From Dehalococcoidales bacterium (GTDB lineage: Bacteria; Chloroflexota; Dehalococcoidia; Dehalococcoidales; UBA2162), in assembly GCA_016844285.1 (NCBI GenBank), contig JAENIS010000017.1, positions 1-34,238 of the forward strand: a stretch of 34,238 nucleotides of DNA. Reading direction: 5' to 3'. This document shows positions 17,519-26,459 of this stretch, one piece after another. Under the pieces are notes generated by a model. It had not been told where the DNA came from. It did not search any database and saw only the letters and a program-made list of their open reading frames with translations. The translations under genes were made by a program, and so were the position numbers. Positions within the stretch are counted from its first letter, which is position 1. The number at the start of each line of letters is the position of its first letter.

Positions 17519-17591
17519 GTCATTGCGAGCGAAGCGAAGCAATCCGTATAAATCTTTGAGATTGCTTCGTCGCTTTGCTCCTCAGAATGAC
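17519..17591. repeat. Family B palindromic repeat
   Basis: GTCATTGCGAGCGAAGCGAA is followed by GCAATCC, a CGTATAAATCTTTGA centre, GATTGCTTCG and an AGAATGAC end. The centre is identical to that of the copy at 5237-5318. Confidence 0.8.
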
Positions 17592-17602
17592 ATTTGAGAC
17601 AA

Positions 17603-17652
17603 GACCCCTTTCAGGAGAGGGGGATAAAGGGGGTGAGGTTAGTAAACAATCC
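17603..17652. repeat. Family A repeat, right end only
   Basis: CCCTTTCAGGAGAGGGGG followed by AAAGGGGGTGAGG and TTAGTAAACAATC matches the right terminus of longer copies. The left half is missing. It lies downstream of the MFS gene. Confidence 0.65.
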
Positions 17653-17664
17653 CGATGTTGTCGT

Positions 17665-18987
17665 TTACGAAGGACGAGACGAAACAATCCCATCTGCCGT
17701 GGCGTAGCGGCGAGGTTTGGGGGGACGGACGATTGCCATCAGTGAGGCGGCCAGAATGACGAGGCCAGCGATAGCGATGAATGCCGGGCGGTAGGAGCCG
17801 GTGATGTCGAAGACGGCATTCATCGCCACTGGCCCGGCGGCGCCGAATCCGGAACCGATTAAGAAGGCTAGTGAACGGACCGAACCCAGGCTGAAACGGC
17901 CGAAATAATTCGCCCAGAGAACCTCTTGTGTTACCATCAAGCCCGCAGACCCCAGGGAATATACCGCTACTGCCACCCAGAGGAAGAGAGGTCCCCCGGC
18001 GAAGAGGAAGAGGAAAGCCGCCACCGATTGGATAGCGAAAGGGGTAACACGGACGTATAACCTATTGGCATACTCGGCCAGGAATCCCATCAGTGGCAGC
18101 ATCACCACCGTGATTACCGCCCGAAAGGTCAGTACGGCGGTGAGTGTCGCATTCTCGTAGCCCAGGTCCTGAATGTAGGGAGCCAGACTCATGTTGATTC
18201 CTTGCAAAGCCAGACTGTCGATACCGAAACAAGCAACTAGCAGCCAGAAGCTCCCGGTTGTCAATATCTCACGGCGGCTCCATACCGGTTCCGCGGTTGA
18301 TGATTGCCCATGGTGGCTTGCCTGCTCCGGGTGAGCCACAGCTTGGATAGTACCGGAATCAATACCATCAGGGGATAGGCCCATATCCTCCGGCCGGCGA
18401 CGCATGAGCAGAGCCGACGGGATTAGAACGACCAGCCAGGTCACCACCGCGAAGATGACGAACATCACCCGCCAGCCCGAAGCAGCAATGACAAATACGG
18501 TAAGCGGTATGAAGATGATGCTACTCACAAAAACGCCTACGTGAGCGATGGCCAGAGCTCGGCCGCGCCTACGGATGAACCAGTTATTGATGGCAACATT
18601 AGTCACCAATGCTCCCATGAAAGTGAAACCAAGGGCGACGATAATACCCCGCAGCAGGTAGAACTGCCAGATGGCACTGATCTGGGTCACCCCGAGCATC
18701 GCCACACCGACGATGATAGCGCCGATGGGCATCAATACTCTGGGACCATACCGGTCGATAACCGGGCCGACAAGAGGCGCCACCAGAGCCTCCACCAGGC
18801 GAGCGATGGTCTGGACAGCGGCCAGGGCGCTGCGGCTCCAGCCAAATTCGTGTTGGAGGGGCTTTACGAAAAGACCAAGCACGGACGACAAATGCTCAAC
18901 ATAGGAGAGATTGGCAAGGAAGGTCGCCGCCACGATATTCCAGCCATAGAAGTAGCGGGGTTTACTCCCTGCTCTGGTAGTCACCAA
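17665..18987 (-). CDS. MFS transporter, 12 membrane segments
   Basis: This 440-residue major facilitator has the typical two bundles of six helices. YFYGWNIVAATFLANLSYVEH, then PLVGPVIDRYGPRVLM (the loop 2-3 signature), RRRPEDMGLSPDG in the central loop, and a tail PKPRRYATADG are visible. The sequence resembles the oxalate/formate or monocarboxylate-like MFS groups, but the substrate is unknown. The start could be TTG (18987) or GTG (18984); GAGGTG lies upstream. It is divergent from a broken MFS gene of a different subfamily. Confidence 0.88.
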   Translation of the reverse strand: MVTTRAGSKPRYFYGWNIVAATFLANLSYVEHLSSVLGLFVKPLQHEFGWSRSALAAVQTIARLVEALVAPLVGPVIDRYGPRVLMPIGAIIVGVAMLGVTQISAIWQFYLLRGIIVALGFTFMGALVTNVAINNWFIRRRGRALAIAHVGVFVSSIIFIPLTVFVIAASGWRVMFVIFAVVTWLVVLIPSALLMRRRPEDMGLSPDGIDSGTIQAVAHPEQASHHGQSSTAEPVWSRREILTTGSFWLLVACFGIDSLALQGINMSLAPYIQDLGYENATLTAVLTFRAVITVVMLPLMGFLAEYANRLYVRVTPFAIQSVAAFLFLFAGGPLFLWVAVAVYSLGSAGLMVTQEVLWANYFGRFSLGSVRSLAFLIGSGFGAAGPVAMNAVFDITGSYRPAFIAIAGLVILAASLMAIVRPPKPRRYATADGIVSSRPS

Positions 18988-19107
18988 CCTGGCACCTCAC
19001 GAGGTATGAATTCTTTTCGGTCCTTCATCTTGGTTCGCCTTTGGCTACGCTACCGCCTGCAAACGCCTGGGTAAGAGCTATAATAGCCCTGACTCTGTAT
19101 TACGTCA

Positions 19108-19339
19108 AATCCTATTTATTAATAGTCTCATAATGGTCTTGTGTCAACACTAACAAAGCAAAAAGTTATATAAGATTGTCTGGAAACCCCTCACCCTTAT
19201 ATCCCTCTCCCCTTGGTAAAGTGGAGAGGGACAGGATTTTAGAGAGGGGCTTCACCCCTCTTCTACGCCCACTATTGCAATGGAGAGGTCAATAAACAAT
19301 CTCGGTGTATCAGACTATTATGAGGTTATTAGTAGGATT
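19108..19339. mobile_element. MITE-like element with terminal inverted repeats, upstream of the broken MFS gene
   Basis: The left end has AATCCTA, then TAATAGTCTCATAATGGTCT; the reverse complement of the right end (19312-19339) reads AATCCTAC, then TAATAACCTCATAATAGTCT. It encloses a full family A copy (19172-19305) and no ORF. The gap 18988-19382 is otherwise this element plus promoter sequence. An identical 11-mer, CTATAATAGCC, occurs on both sides (19078-19088 and 19367-19377). Confidence 0.6.
19172..19305. repeat. Family A repeat nested in a larger element
   Basis: Left end AGATTGTCTGGAAACC and right end GGTCAATAAACAATCTC form terminal inverted repeats. Inside are CCCTCTCCCCTT/AGTGGAGAGGG and AGAGGGGC/ACCCCTCTT hairpins. 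Confidence 0.75.
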
Positions 19340-19344
19340 GTAGC

Positions 19345-19373
19345 TTGAAGAGCCGGGGATAGAAGACTATAAT
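19345..19373 (+). promoter_or_regulatory. Promoter of the broken MFS gene (near-leaderless)
   Basis: TTGAAG (19345-19350), a 17-nt spacer and a perfect TATAAT (19368-19373) precede the ATG at 19383 by 9 nt. The predicted start point falls within 2-4 nt of the start codon. Confidence 0.55.
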
Positions 19374-19382
19374 AGCCGAGTT

Positions 19383-20517
19383 ATGAGACTGTTCCAGAAT
19401 ATTCGTACTTTTGAATCGCTGGCGCTAAGGGAGTATCGTCTCTTATGGCTGGGTCAGTTGAGTACCTCGATGGGCCAATGGCTGGACCAGGTCGCCCGTG
19501 GCTGGCTCGAAGGCCCAGCTCATTATCGCTCAGAGCGTTAATGCTGCCCTCAACCTGGTCCTGGCGTTGTTGATATTGACCGGTCACGTCGAGCTCTGGC
19601 ACATCTACGCCACCGGCGTCCTGGCCGGCACAGTGCAAGCCTTCCAGCAACCAGCCCGTCAAGTGCTCATTAGCGACCTGGTAGGCGAAAAACAGCTACT
19701 GAATGCCATTTCCCTCAATTCGGCGGCCCTAAATGTGAGCCGTAGTGTGGGGCCAGCCATTGGCGGTCTCCTCATCCATGCTTTCGGTGTCGACGTTTCT
19801 TATTTTGCTCAGGCGGCCCTCTTTATCCTGGCGACAATATGGACGGTACAGATTAGAATTCCCCATGTGGCGGCATCCATTTATACCAGAGCCAGCGCCG
19901 ACGGGTCTTTATTCCATAGTCTCAAGGAGGGGTTTGCTTATATCGCCTCTCATCACCTTATCTTAGCTCTAATTGTGCTCGGGATGGCACCAATCACCCT
20001 GGGTATGCCTTTTGTCAGCCTGATGCCTATCTTCGCTATCGATGTCTTCCATGGTGGTGCCCAGACACAGGGGCTATTGCTCACGATGGTAGGCATTGGC
20101 GCTGTCGCGGGAGCTCTATTAATAGCATCACTGGGCAGAAATCAGGGTAGCGGGAAGCTCCTTGTTATCGGTGCCGCCGGCTTTGGCTTGAGCCTGGCGC
20201 TTTTCGCACAGTCCCCTACCATATCAATCGCCCTGGCCTTTACCTTCCTGGCCGGCTTTTTCAATAGCAGCTACACCACTCAAAACCAGACAATCATTCA
20301 GACGCTCGTTCCTCCACCGCTTCGTGGCCGGGTGCTTGGTATCTATATGCTTGACCGGGGACTTATGCCCCTGGGAAGCCTCCTCGCCGGAGCACTGGCC
20401 ACATGGCTGGGTGGCCCCTGGGCAGTGACCATCATGGGGGCAGCCTGTTTCTTACTGGTGGTCACCATCAGCCTGTTTAGACGTGACCTGTGGAAGATAA
20501 ACCTGGCATCTGAGTAA
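19383..20517 (+). pseudogene. MFS transporter disrupted by an internal deletion with frameshift
   Basis: The N-terminal 42 residues from the ATG at 19383 are typical for this family (FESLALREYRLLWLGQLSTS...WLDQVARGWL). That frame then stops at about 19539. The remaining protein continues in another frame (visible from 19498) with KAQLIIAQSVNAALNLVLAL and a normal MFS body (VQAFQQPARQVLISDLVG; a late PLRGRVLGIYML). Roughly 45-50 residues covering helix 2 and the conserved 2-3 loop are missing at about 19503-19512, and the reading frame is shifted. It is therefore not expected to be functional. Families with this sequence are drug-efflux-like MFS (DHA3/enterobactin exporter type). Deletion in one isolate or an assembly error is possible. 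Confidence 0.8.
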
Positions 20518-20590
20518 CAGGCACCTCACCCCCCTAGACACCCAAACAGGTCAAGTTCCTTTAAAAAGCAGGTTAATCTCAGGCGATAGT

Positions 20591-22423
20591 CTATCCTTTG
20601 GTATGACGCTCGGCGGGAGTCCTGCTCCGCAACCGTTGTGTCTCGGTGAGCAACTTCTTCCTCAACCGGATATTCTCCGGAGTCACTTCCACCAGCTCAT
20701 CCTTGGTGATAAAATCAATGGCTTGCTCCAGGCTTAACCTCATCGGAGGAGTCAGCTTTACCGTAAAGTCAGAGGTTGACGAACGGACATTGGTCTTCTT
20801 CTTTTCTTTGCAGACGTTGATAGAGATGTCCTGCTGCCGTGGATTCATCCCGATTATCATCCCCTCATAGACGGCGATGTTTGGTCCAATGAAGGTAATG
20901 CCACGCCCCTGGGCATTAAAGAGACCGTAGGTCACCGCAACTCCTTGCTCCGAAGCTACCAGTGCCCCATTACGGTTGATAACAATATCACCATGCCAGG
21001 GCTCATAGCCCAAAACAATGGTATTCAGGATACCTTCACCTCGAGTAGCGGTCAGAAAGGCGCTACGGAAACCAATGATACCTTTGGTCGGTACACGGAA
21101 TTCCAAACGCACGTTACCCCGGCCATCGTGATGAATATTTATCATCTGTGCTTGCCGCTTGCTCAGCATCTCGGTTAAAGCACCGATATATTCATCTTTA
21201 GCATCAATAGTCAGCAGCTCCATTGGTTCCATCAGCTGGCCATCAACTACCTTGGTAATCGCTTCTGGCTTGGAGACTTCAAACTCATAGCCCTCCCGGC
21301 GCATGGTCTCAATTAAGATTGCCAGGTGTAGCTCACCTCTGCCCTTTACCAGGAAGGTATCCGTGGTCTCAGTATCCTGTACCCGGAGACTAAGATTTGT
21401 CTCTAATTCTCTATAGAGCCGCTCCCTTATCTGGCGCGTCGTGCTGAAGCGCCCCTCCCGTCCGGAGAATGGTGAGGTGTTAACACCGAAGAGCATCTCG
21501 ACGGTAGGTTCGCCAACCTCGATGCGCGGGAGCGCTTCCGGCCGCTCCGGGTTGGCAATGGTATCGCCGATACTGACAATATCAAGCCCGGTGACAGCGA
21601 CGATGTCACCTGCCTCAGCTTCAGCTACCTCATTACGCTTGAGACCGAGATAGGTAAATACCTCACTAATCTCATAAGGATTGACGCTGCCATCAGCACA
21701 GATACTCACTACCGGGTCGTGGGGAGCAACTTTACCTCTCCAGATTCTACCGATGGCTATTTTACCTTTATGGCTATCATAGTCCAGGTTAGAAACCATC
21801 ATTTGAAATGGCCCGCTTTCAATCTGCGGTGGGGGGACATTGGCTAAGATACATTCGAAGAGAGGGGTGATGTCTTTACCTTCCATATCCGGTGCGGTTA
21901 CGGCGATACCTTCCTTACCACTGGTATAGATTACCGGGAAATCGAGCTGGTCAGAACGGCTAGCCAGCTCTAAGAACAGGTCCTGGGTGAAGCCAAGCAC
22001 CTCCGCAATTCGCGAATTTTCCCGGTCTATTTTGTTAATCACCAGAATGAGCTTCAGTCCCCTTTCCAGAGCTTTACGGAGCACGAACTTGGTCTGGGGC
22101 ATGGGACCTTCTATCGAGTCCACTAAAAGCAGACAACCATCAGCCATACTGATGACGCGCTCGACCTCTCCGCTGAAATCGGCATGGCCGGGAGTATCGA
22201 TGATATTGATTTTGACTCCCCGGTAGACGATGGCCGTATTTTTAGCCATGATGGTAATGCCTTTTTCGCGCTCCAGGTCACCCTGGTCCATTATCAACTC
22301 GCCCATTTCCTGGTTATTGCGGAATACCTTACTTTGCTTAAGCAGGGCATCCACCAGCGTCGTCTTGCCATGGTCAACATGGGCAATAATCGCGATATTC
22401 CTGATGTCATTGCGGTAATTCAT
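20591..22423 (-). CDS. typA: Ribosome-associated translational GTPase TypA/BipA
   Basis: TypA is a translational GTPase of the EF-G type that binds the 70S ribosome and aids assembly or translation under stress. The 610 residues include the G1 motif [10 protein letters not shown] (14-23), the DTPGHADF switch II motif, NKIDRENS (G4), a domain-II beta-barrel and the C-terminal TypA domain ([20 protein letters not shown] and [22 protein letters not shown]). The first 8 codons and 30 nt upstream are duplicated at 22711-22764, ahead of a small membrane-protein gene. Confidence 0.97.
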   Translation of the reverse strand: MNYRNDIRNIAIIAHVDHGKTTLVDALLKQSKVFRNNQEMGELIMDQGDLEREKGITIMAKNTAIVYRGVKINIIDTPGHADFSGEVERVISMADGCLLLVDSIEGPMPQTKFVLRKALERGLKLILVINKIDRENSRIAEVLGFTQDLFLELASRSDQLDFPVIYTSGKEGIAVTAPDMEGKDITPLFECILANVPPPQIESGPFQMMVSNLDYDSHKGKIAIGRIWRGKVAPHDPVVSICADGSVNPYEISEVFTYLGLKRNEVAEAEAGDIVAVTGLDIVSIGDTIANPERPEALPRIEVGEPTVEMLFGVNTSPFSGREGRFSTTRQIRERLYRELETNLSLRVQDTETTDTFLVKGRGELHLAILIETMRREGYEFEVSKPEAITKVVDGQLMEPMELLTIDAKDEYIGALTEMLSKRQAQMINIHHDGRGNVRLEFRVPTKGIIGFRSAFLTATRGEGILNTIVLGYEPWHGDIVINRNGALVASEQGVAVTYGLFNAQGRGITFIGPNIAVYEGMIIGMNPRQQDISINVCKEKKKTNVRSSTSDFTVKLTPPMRLSLEQAIDFITKDELVEVTPENIRLRKKLLTETQRLRSRTPAERHTKG

Positions 22424-22452
22424 ATACTTAGTAACACTTCTCCTCTATCCAT
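22399..22452. repeat. Direct repeat, resident copy (typA start region)
   Basis: This 54-bp segment covers typA codons 1-8 and the leader. It is identical to 22711-22764 except for one base. Confidence 0.9.
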
Positions 22453-22454
22453 TT

Positions 22455-22703
22455 TCACTTCTTCGCTTCACTTTTCATCGAAATCCCAAGAATGAACAGC
22501 ACAATCCCCACTATTCCAGTTATTACTCCCGCAGTCCGTATTGTTTGTGCCGTCCTGTACATTTCTTGACTGGTGGGCGAGAAGAGTCTCTCAAGGTCTC
22601 CGATAAAACCGCTCGCCTCTCGGATTTGTGCTTGTCCCCAGACAAAAAGGGCGGAGCCTATTACTATGCCTACAACACCAACAGTAATCAGACTAACTTT
22701 CAT
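22455..22703 (-). CDS. Small two-span membrane protein, unrecognised (82 aa)
   Basis: I do not recognise this family. Two hydrophobic segments (about 3-23 and 58-77) flank a polar middle with SPTSQEMYRTAQTIRTAG, and the tail is Lys-rich. The start has a strong AGGAGG site 6 nt before the ATG, created at the junction of a duplicated typA fragment. A truncated typA reading frame from the ATG at 22735 ([11 protein letters not shown]) ends in a TGA that overlaps this ATG as ATGA, so translation is probably coupled. The gene lies just 31 nt upstream of typA. Confidence 0.75.
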   Translation of the reverse strand: MKVSLITVGVVGIVIGSALFVWGQAQIREASGFIGDLERLFSPTSQEMYRTAQTIRTAGVITGIVGIVLFILGISMKSEAKK

Positions 22704-22710
22704 TGCCGCC

Positions 22711-22764
22711 TCCTGATGTCATTGCGGTAATTCATATACTTAGTAAAACTTCTCCTCTATCCAT
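22711..22764. repeat. Direct repeat, outer copy (typA start region)
   Basis: 53 of 54 bases match 22399-22452, offset 312 bp. The copy includes a typA start codon at 22735 and ends 8 bases before the small gene's ATG. Confidence 0.9.
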
Positions 22765-22773
22765 CCTCATTAG

Positions 22774-23001
22774 CTAATCACCTGGTTTTTTCTTTTTGTA
22801 CTTATGATACAACTCAATAAAACAGACGTTTAGCGAAACCGCTAAAGTCACCGGTATCGCCAGCACCCATAGGTTTTTGGTGATGTCAATACCAAAATAC
22901 TGACAGGCAAAAATGACCACAAAAGTTATTATTACTCCCAATATTCCAGAAGCGATGGCTAAATAAATATATTCCAGGATAAGGCTATCCGTTTTGCTCA
23001 T
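22774..23001 (-). CDS. Small two-span membrane protein, unrecognised (75-88 aa)
   Basis: I do not recognise this family. From the ATG at 23001 the protein has 75 residues (MSKTDSLILEY...); a TTG at 23040 with AGGG nearby would give 88. Hydrophobic segments are about 9-33 and 44-60 of the shorter form, followed by a very basic tail (YHKYKKKKPGD). It has a similar layout to the 82 aa gene next to it (two membrane spans, basic tail), but I see no clear sequence similarity. Confidence 0.6.
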   Translation of the reverse strand: MSKTDSLILEYIYLAIASGILGVIITFVVIFACQYFGIDITKNLWVLAIPVTLAVSLNVCFIELYHKYKKKKPGD

Positions 23002-23135
23002 TTCAATCTGCAACTCCAGAATAGTGGGAGAAATGGACAAAAACTACCCTAACCCCCTATTTTATTATCGCACTGAAACCGCAGACATGCAATGCTGCCT
23101 TTCTGGGTGTACTTGCTTCGTCAGGAACTGAAGAA

Positions 23136-23402
23136 GATATTGTTTCTAATCCCTCACCCTTTATCCCTCTTCCCCTTCCCTTAGCAATGGTTTTATATCA
23201 AATGTCATTGAGAGGAGCATAGCGACGAAGCAATCTCGAAGATTTATACGGATTGCTTCACCACGATTTCATCGGGGCTTGCAATGACAACTATTTCACG
23301 ACAGCAACCAAAACCGAATGGAACCAGTTAGCCTCTCCGTTGACATCATTCCCACTTATCTCAGGAGAGGAGGATAAATGGAGCAAAGTTAAGCAACAAG
23401 CT
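23136..23402. repeat. Family A repeat split by a nested family B copy
   Basis: A left arm (ATATTGTTTCTAATCCCTCACCC) and a right arm (GGAGAGGAGGATAAATGGAGC...AAGTTAAGCAACAAG) match the two ends of family A. Between them lies a family B copy with its outer arms (23204-about 23330). This accounts for most of the gap 23002-23427, in which I see no gene. Confidence 0.6.
23204..23288. repeat. Family B palindromic repeat (nested)
   Basis: It starts GTCATTGAGAGG and ends TTGCAATGAC, with the centre in reverse orientation (TCGAAGATTTATACGGATTG) relative to the copies at 5237 and 17519. Confidence 0.8.
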
Positions 23403-23427
23403 CTCCGTATCTATAAGAAACAGCGCC

Positions 23428-24120
23428 TCAAAAAAGACCTTGCCTCTTCAGGCTGAAAAAGCTCTTGTCGCCGATGATAATGTGGTCGAGAACATCGATA
23501 CCGACAATCCCCCCCACCTCAGCCAGCCTCTTGCTCAGTTTGATGTCATCTTCGGAAGGCTCCGGGTCACCGGAAGGGTGGTTGTGCACAAAGATTACCG
23601 AGGCGGCACTGGCCGATATCGCTTCCTTAAACACCTCTCTGGGGTGAACGATGCTGGCATCGAGGCTACCGACCGAAATCTCGGCCATTTTGATGAGTTG
23701 CCCCCTGGTGTCCAGCAGCAGAGCCAGGAAATACTCCTTCTTTTTGCCCCGTAATCTACCCTGCACCAGAGCGGCCACCTCATCAGGGTTCTTCAGTGAT
23801 AGTGTTATGGCCCCGCCCTGGTAACTCTCAAGTCGGTTCGCCAGCTCAAAAGCGGCTTTAATCTGGGCGGCTTTAGCCGGGCCAATCCCTTTCACCTGAG
23901 CCAGCTCTTCCACCGAAGCGCCGGCCATCCCTTTAAGGCTGCCAAACTGGCTTAACAGCCGCTGTGCCGTCACCATCACCGACTCACCAGCAATGCCACG
24001 ACCCAGCAGCACAGACAAAATCTCCAAGGCTGACAGGGCTTCGGCGCCGAATCTTTGCAGCCTCTCCCTGGGTCGTTCGGCAAGAGGCAAATCACGAATG
24101 GTGAACGACTTTTTTACCAT
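23428..24120 (-). CDS. radC: RadC family protein (JAB/MPN domain)
   Basis: The protein has an N-terminal UPF0758 domain with IRDLPLAERPRERL and a helix-hairpin-helix near 60-80 (VKGIGPAKAAQIKAAFEL). The C-terminal JAB metalloprotease-like domain has VIFVHNHPSGDPEPSEDD, the His-x-His and Asp zinc site. The family was named for DNA repair, but its actual role is uncertain. I chose the ATG at 24120 (230 residues); a GTG at 24138 adds six. It overlaps the 3' end of the upstream peptidase gene by 7 nt. Confidence 0.93.
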   Translation of the reverse strand: MVKKSFTIRDLPLAERPRERLQRFGAEALSALEILSVLLGRGIAGESVMVTAQRLLSQFGSLKGMAGASVEELAQVKGIGPAKAAQIKAAFELANRLESYQGGAITLSLKNPDEVAALVQGRLRGKKKEYFLALLLDTRGQLIKMAEISVGSLDASIVHPREVFKEAISASAASVIFVHNHPSGDPEPSEDDIKLSKRLAEVGGIVGIDVLDHIIIGDKSFFSLKRQGLF

Positions 24121-25328
24121 CTCCTCATCCAGTCCCACCTCTCCGCAGCCAGACCCATCACCAGCAGAACTACTGTCACCAGTGCGGCCAGCACCGGTAA
24201 TAGTGGACTGACGCCTGCTGCCGGCCGAGGCTCGCCCTTAATCACGTCATCCCGCCACAAGGTATTCAGGCCATCCCGGTCAAAACCATATACTTTGACC
24301 AGCGCTCCGTCATAGCTACTGCCCTGATGAAAGGCATCCAGCAGCTCGAGCATCTTGCTTCGTCCGTATGTCGTGATAAGAAACTCAACCAGACTGCGAC
24401 TCTCGGCATAGGAAAGGTAAGATTGCCCGGCATAAGCCGAAAAGGGGCTTGACAGGCTTCGCACCGAGATAAGCGTGTCGTCAGCGATGGCCTTCTCCAA
24501 GAAGGCAGCGAAACCTGAGTCAAGGGAGCCCTCAACATACATCGCCAGACCTTCGTCCAGCCAGCTGGGCAGCCCCCCATAGGGATTAAAGGTCATCTGG
24601 TGAACCACTTGATGGGTCAGTTCATGGGCAACCGCCCGTTTCCCCCAGGCAAGCTCAGCAGGGGCGATACCAATCGCAATGGCATTATAGCGATAAAAGG
24701 CCACGCCACCAGCCCATTCTTGCGGGAAAATCAGTGCCCCCTGTAAATCCCGGCTATGAGCGTAAACATATATCTCAACCGGATTTTTCAAATAGGCACC
24801 GGTATCTACGGCTAATCGAGCCAGAGCCTGCTGAGCCGCCAGCATTATCTCCCTGGCAAAGACCGCATCCCCCTGATACCAGTATACGGTAACCCCGCTC
24901 TCAGCTACGCTACGCCAGGGATAGCGCTCATCATCAAAGCGAAGACTGACCAGAACCGATTCAGTCTTGCTGCCACTGATGTCGCTCACTGTCCACCAGT
25001 AATCCACGACCGACCCCGGGGGTAGCCCGCCTATCTTCCTCATATCCCAGCTCCACTGAACATTAACCTTGGTCGCGGGCATAAATTGAATATGGGTCTC
25101 GCTAGTCACCCGGGCGTAGCTCTCCTGCTCAACAGTGTAATGTAAGCGAATATCGTTAATCACAACATCACTTTTAGCGGACAGACTGAAGGTAAGCTTG
25201 AGGGGAAACTCGGCCTCCGCCGAGCTGGTTAATACTGTCGGCCCGCTTTGTGCCCGGACGATAGCCGGATTCAACAGGAAGAGAAAGAGACCAACAATCA
25301 GCGCCGCCAGACTGGCTTTTCTAATCAT
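24114..25328 (-). CDS. Membrane-anchored gluzincin-type metallopeptidase (peptidase MA-like)
   Basis: The 404 residues start with a signal peptide or anchor (about 5-26), followed by an extracellular beta-rich domain. The peptidase core has HELTH at 235-239 and E259 in LPSWLDEGLAMY, the three zinc ligands of a gluzincin. A C-terminal transmembrane helix (about 378-396) and a short basic tail complete it. The active domain is predicted outside the membrane; the substrate is unknown. It overlaps prfB by 8 nt and radC by 7 nt, so the three genes are probably coexpressed. Confidence 0.88.
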   Translation of the reverse strand: MIRKASLAALIVGLFLFLLNPAIVRAQSGPTVLTSSAEAEFPLKLTFSLSAKSDVVINDIRLHYTVEQESYARVTSETHIQFMPATKVNVQWSWDMRKIGGLPPGSVVDYWWTVSDISGSKTESVLVSLRFDDERYPWRSVAESGVTVYWYQGDAVFAREIMLAAQQALARLAVDTGAYLKNPVEIYVYAHSRDLQGALIFPQEWAGGVAFYRYNAIAIGIAPAELAWGKRAVAHELTHQVVHQMTFNPYGGLPSWLDEGLAMYVEGSLDSGFAAFLEKAIADDTLISVRSLSSPFSAYAGQSYLSYAESRSLVEFLITTYGRSKMLELLDAFHQGSSYDGALVKVYGFDRDGLNTLWRDDVIKGEPRPAAGVSPLLPVLAALVTVVLLVMGLAAERWDWMRRW

Positions 25329-26422
25329 CTTCCTTGCCTATTTGAGACCTGAGATAAGCCGTAATAAAACCATCCAGAGCTCCCTCCAGTACAGCCTCGG
25401 CATTGCTGGTTTCGTAACCAGTGCGGTGGTCTTTGACCAGCTTATAGGGATGGAGGACATAGCTCCTTATCTGGTTACCCCAGCCCGCCGATAGGTGCTT
25501 CCCCTTGAGCTTGGCTCTTTCCTCGTCTCTCCGGGTCAGCTCTAACTCAAGGATACGGGATTGGAGTATCTTCAAGGCAATGTCTTTATTCTGGTGCTGA
25601 GAACGCTCGCTCTGACAGGTGACCACCAGTCCGCTGGGCAGGTGAGTGATTCTAACGGCGGTACTCGTCTTTTGCATATGCTGCCCTCCCGGCCCACTCG
25701 ACCGAAACACGTCGATTTTCAAATCATCCGGCCCGAGCTTGACATCAACACCGATCTCAGCCTCAGGCATCATCTCGACGAGAACAAAAGAGGTGTGCCG
25801 GGCATGGTCAGAATCAAATGGAGACAGGCGAACCAACCGGTGCACACCATGTTCCGATTTCAGGTAGCCATAGGCATACTCGCCACTGATTAATATGGTG
25901 GCACTCTTTAGCCCCGCCTCCTCACCGGGAGAAGTATCCAGTACCTCCGCTTTCCAACCGCGCTGTTCCGCCCAGCGAAGGTACATTCTCATCAGCATCT
26001 CGGCCCAGTCTTGAGATTCGGTGCCACCGGCTCCGGCATGAAGCGTCAGCAGGGCACTACGGGCATCATACTCACCGCTAAAAGCCATCTCCAGCTCTAA
26101 ATCATCAAGCTGGGAGGCCAGTGTTGCTACTTCAGCACCAAGCTCTTCTCGAAAGGATACTTCCTCTTCTGCCAGAGGGAGAGCTTCAGCAGCATCAGCC
26201 ACCTTCTTCTCCAAACCTCGCCACTTCTGCACCATCTTCTTCTGCTCAGCCAATTGCTTCATCACACGCTGGGCATCACTCTGGTTCAACCAGAAGCCGA
26301 GGCCGGCTGACTGCTTTTCCAGGCGGGTAATTTCTTCTTCCCGTCCAGCAATGTCAAAGATGCACCAGTGCGGCGGTAATTCTATCCTGTAGCTCTTTTA
26401 ATATATCCTTTAGCTCCGACAT
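25321..26422 (-). CDS. prfB: Peptide chain release factor 2, with programmed +1 frameshift
   Basis: RF2 terminates translation at UGA and UAA. The gene is in two frames. An ATG at 26422 with a GGAGG site opens 22 codons ending CTT TGA. Shifting +1 at CTTTGAC (26353-26359) continues with DIAGREEEITRLE into the long frame. The full protein is 366 residues, matching the usual RF2 length. The anticodon tripeptide SPF (LVRLSPFDSD) and the catalytic GGQ (SSGPGGQHMQKT) are present. This is the known autoregulatory frameshift. The upstream Shine-Dalgarno-like enhancer is weak here (GGTG 3 nt before CTT). Confidence 0.96.
26353..26359 (-). promoter_or_regulatory. prfB programmed frameshift site
   Basis: CTT TGA C on the minus strand, with the in-frame TGA at 26356-26354. 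Low RF2 slows termination there and favours the +1 slip, so RF2 controls its own synthesis. Confidence 0.93.
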
Positions 26423-26459
26423 TGATTGCCTCCGTAAACAAGTAATTTTCCCTGAGAAC

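Noticed and set aside
18541..19074. Plus-strand 177-codon frame opposite the MFS gene
   Set aside because: Its composition is that of an antisense frame (runs of polar residues, no motif). The minus-strand MFS protein is unambiguous.
19381..19662. Minus-strand 93-codon frame over the broken MFS gene
   Set aside because: It is a shadow of the MFS sequence, which is recognisable on the plus strand.
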